Assembly (NCBI GenBank): GCA_007922195.1
Contig: ML681995.1
Coordinates: 1,067,982-1,131,981 of the forward strand
Source: Podocnemis expansa
Taxonomy: Eukaryota; Chordata; Testudines; Podocnemididae
Length of the DNA stretch: 64,000 bases
Reading direction: 5' to 3'
Below the pieces are notes generated by a model. It was not told the origin of the DNA, did not search any database, and saw only the letters and a list, made by a program, of their open reading frames with translations. This document shows, one piece after another, positions 61,346 to 64,000 of the stretch. Every line of letters starts with the position of its first letter. Position 1 is the stretch's first letter. A program made the position numbers and the translations under genes.

Positions 61346-63741
61346 TGTGGCTCTTTTGAAAATCTTATCCTAGAACTTTTTATAACAAACATGGAGGAAA
61401 AGGTATGTGTATTTTCCGTATGACTGAAAAAGACCCCTTAAATATCATTTTGATACTGTATATTTTACCTGTTATAACAAAAGGCAATTTAGAAAATGAA
61501 AATGTCAGCCATAAAAAGGTGTTGCTCTATAGATACAGCCACATTAGAAAAGGTTTAGCCATTTACATAATCAGGTCAATTATGGAAGGAAACCAGTGTA
61601 TGGATTTGGGGTTTTTTTTGTGTGTTTTGTTTTTGGTCCCTCCCCCCCACTACAGCTTGATTTCAAGACAAATATGGAAGTGTTGAGTGGGAAGATAATG
61701 ACATCAGAGGTGACTCATACTATCAACCTACTATTAGCTTTAGTTCATTTCCATACTTCAGCCATAGTGGATTAAGATCATTTCCATGAAGTATCACTTT
61801 CACTAGCTGTTACAGAGTATTGGACAATTATATCAGACATTTGCTTTCACATGAATGCACAAGGCACTGTCATTTTCAATGAGAATAAATGGATATTCAT
61901 CTCAAGCCAAGTCTAGCCCTGTATCACTGCACATTGATTTACATATCTGGGCTCCGAGACAACCACCATCTGACTAGATTTGCCCACGCAATTTCAGCCC
62001 TAGATATACCACGATTCTCACCACTATAAGACTGCAGTTACAACAATGAGAGAGGTGTGGGTAAGGGAGAATTGTTAAGAAAATGCATATTGAATACGTT
62101 TTCTTGACTCTTCATTTCAGAATCACATTTCCTTCTCTTCTCAAGCCCTTCCTTCGCTCCCCTCACCTGATTTTCTGTTGATCCCTTACAGCACTAACTC
62201 TGGCCACACAGCTGTTCTGTAGCAGTCTTGGCTATTTTAAGAGGGAAGGAGAATATGGACTTTCTATGATGACTCACTTTGGTTGAATCATGTAGCTGAA
62301 TGCTGACTGTTAGCCTTCATCTTCAAAGAGATTATTTGATTTTAACTCCTACCTCCACCCCCTCAACTTTACTGGAAGGACAGCTTGCCAACGGGCATTG
62401 TGAAATTATGCTAACTGCGAGAATTGCTTACTGCTGTGCCTGCTGAAGTGACACAAAGAACAGCGATGCTAGATCAGCTTCATAAAACCCCTGCCTTCCC
62501 AGACTCGGAAGGAGAAGTGCTTTAACTACTCAGCTGAGAATCTGAAGAGCTGAGTCATATAAATCTACACTTACACTGACTTCATGCACCATAACCATGG
62601 TAAAGCTTTGTGCTCACCCATCCATTGTCTTTGGAGAAAACACCACACAGTGAGGAATTGCTACTGGAATTTCTATCTGGACAGCAGATTGACTAGTTAC
62701 AAGAGGAAGGACTTGAATAGGGAAGGACTTGAAAACAACACATTTGGGTAGTGAAGACTGTACTTTAATTTAATGGGTTTCTCAAAATGAATGTTAAGTA
62801 CTTTTAAATCTTAAATTGCAATTGCTACCACATCACGTCTGGGCTCTGTTTTCTGTCAAAAGGGGAGACTTACTGGAATATTTCATTTCCTAGGCCAGTT
62901 AAGGCTTCTAACAGATCATAAGTTTTATTTAATTAAATAATGGTCCAATTAATTGATTTGTTTTCAGACATTCTTAATTTAGCAAATGCTACAGAGAATG
63001 CTAAAAATATCATTGCATTTCTAACGGAGGCACCATTAAAGTCTGATAATTGATAGCTTTGCTGTTTTCTCTGATGGCCTGAAAAGCTTTTAAAGCTAAA
63101 TTCTGTAATCGTGTTCATCTTTGGAAATTAGTTTTGTGAAACCACACATTTAGTTCTTGCTGAGAAATCCCATTTTAGTCATTTTTAACATAATTTATAA
63201 TGCATAAACTAAATTAGCTTTTGTAGCTAAGCCAGCACATTTTTCTTTTAATTTTTCTATCTTCCTAATATATTTTTGACCTTGAAAACTGAAATGTCTG
63301 TTGGAATCATTTCCATTCCATCACTATGGTTACACTTTCTTCTGTCTCCAGCACTGAGCAGCCCTGAAAGTGTTGAATCTAGATTCCTCAGGAGGGCAAG
63401 ACAAACTTCGTGTATCATTTAGTTCTGATTAAATAAACAAAACAAATATAACAAAACACTGAATGCAGCAAATTACTGCATTTGGTTTACTTTACAAATG
63501 AGATATGACCAATAATAAAGAGCAATATCTTGAAAACTGCTATCCCTTTTGGGATGTGTTTTTTTCAGGCACAAATGCTTGAGCATGTTTGTTTCAGACA
63601 CTTGAAGCAACACACTGTACAAATTCAAACATGCCGAGTGCTGTTTAATTCAGTGGATGTCTTCCTTCCTTACTGTGACAGTGAAGACAAATTAGAATTG
63701 TGAAACACAGCTCTTCTTTAACCACCAGATTTGTTTGCAAG
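61346..63741. other. Unassigned AT-rich DNA
   Basis: No gene or clear repeat. 62925-63330 is AT-rich, free of recognisable repeat text and carries many TAAT/ATTA words (AATTAATTG, AATAATGG, GATAATTGATAG); it is discussed as a possible conserved noncoding block. Confidence 0.4.
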
Positions 63742-64000
63742 TGTAATCCTTCTGCCAGTCAGAGATGACAGCAACTAAGGCCACATTCAATATCTAGTGG
63801 TTCCTTTCAACAACCCTCTACAAAACAAGCTGGAGCCCCACCCAGTAAGTTGGCACAATTGCACATGACCCCTTTGGTGTCCATAGAGGCAACATGTCTC
63901 TTCCCAAAAGCACAGAGACTGGGTATAGAAGAGAGACTTTTATTAAAAGGGAAAAAGGAACCCAGCATTAGTCTGGGAAAACACCACAAGCAAGATTCAC
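63742..64000 (-). mobile_element. LTR, antisense, cut by the window edge
   Basis: On the minus strand: 'cttttaataaaagtctctct' (a polyadenylation region with AATAAA), 'gggtggggctccagc', then 'aaccactagatattgaa' and an end reading 'ggcagaaggattaca' at 63742. The same series closes the LTR ending at 37047, so both belong to one family. Only the R-U5 side lies in the window. A 60-codon frame across it (63807-63989) is chance. Confidence 0.65.

Overview
The window looks like noncoding, repeat-rich DNA from a sauropsid, most probably a turtle. The grounds are dense CR1-type LINE relics on both strands, MIR-type SINE traces, a large CpG-rich DIRS-type tyrosine-recombinase retrotransposon, Penelope-like (GIY-YIG) elements, a PIF/Harbinger transposon with its Myb/SANT partner gene, hAT-type MITEs and several solo LTRs. 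The turtle assignment is inferred from this repeat mix; no host gene confirms it. I found no host coding exon that I would defend, and the window is probably intergenic or deep intronic.

Layout. 1-7.4 kb: AT-rich unassigned DNA with a MIR relic, a hAT MITE with a degraded 8-bp target duplication, a pyrimidine-rich block and a ~96-nt T run. 7.41-13.41 kb: a near-complete 6.0-kb DIRS element on the minus strand (gag, RT-RNase H, tyrosine recombinase, inverted terminal repeats, internal complementary region), broken by only one visible stop and one visible frameshift. 13.4-33.7 kb: unassigned DNA with Penelope tails, three CR1 relics, two more hAT MITEs, a solo LTR, and a Penelope copy whose two halves point in opposite directions. 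33.7-48.8 kb: hairpin-forming and GC-rich repeats, two LTRs (one with a 61-bp tandem repeat), one hAT MITE and two CR1 3' parts. 48.8-56.4 kb: ancient LINE/MIR relics, a GC-rich block, a 478-bp fold-back palindrome, a cluster of palindromic AAGTTGACTT motifs and a solo LTR with a perfect 4-bp duplication. 56.7-61.3 kb: a CR1 relic split by a 3.8-kb Harbinger element carrying two decayed convergent genes. 61.3-64 kb: AT-rich unassigned DNA and, at the edge, a second copy of the LTR family seen near 37 kb.

The coding units belong to three mobile elements. In the DIRS element Gag, reverse transcriptase-RNase H and tyrosine recombinase would make and insert a circular cDNA. In the Harbinger element a DDE transposase and a Myb/SANT DNA-binding protein would act together. 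In the Penelope element an RT and a GIY-YIG endonuclease are fused. All carry visible lesions except the recombinase frame.
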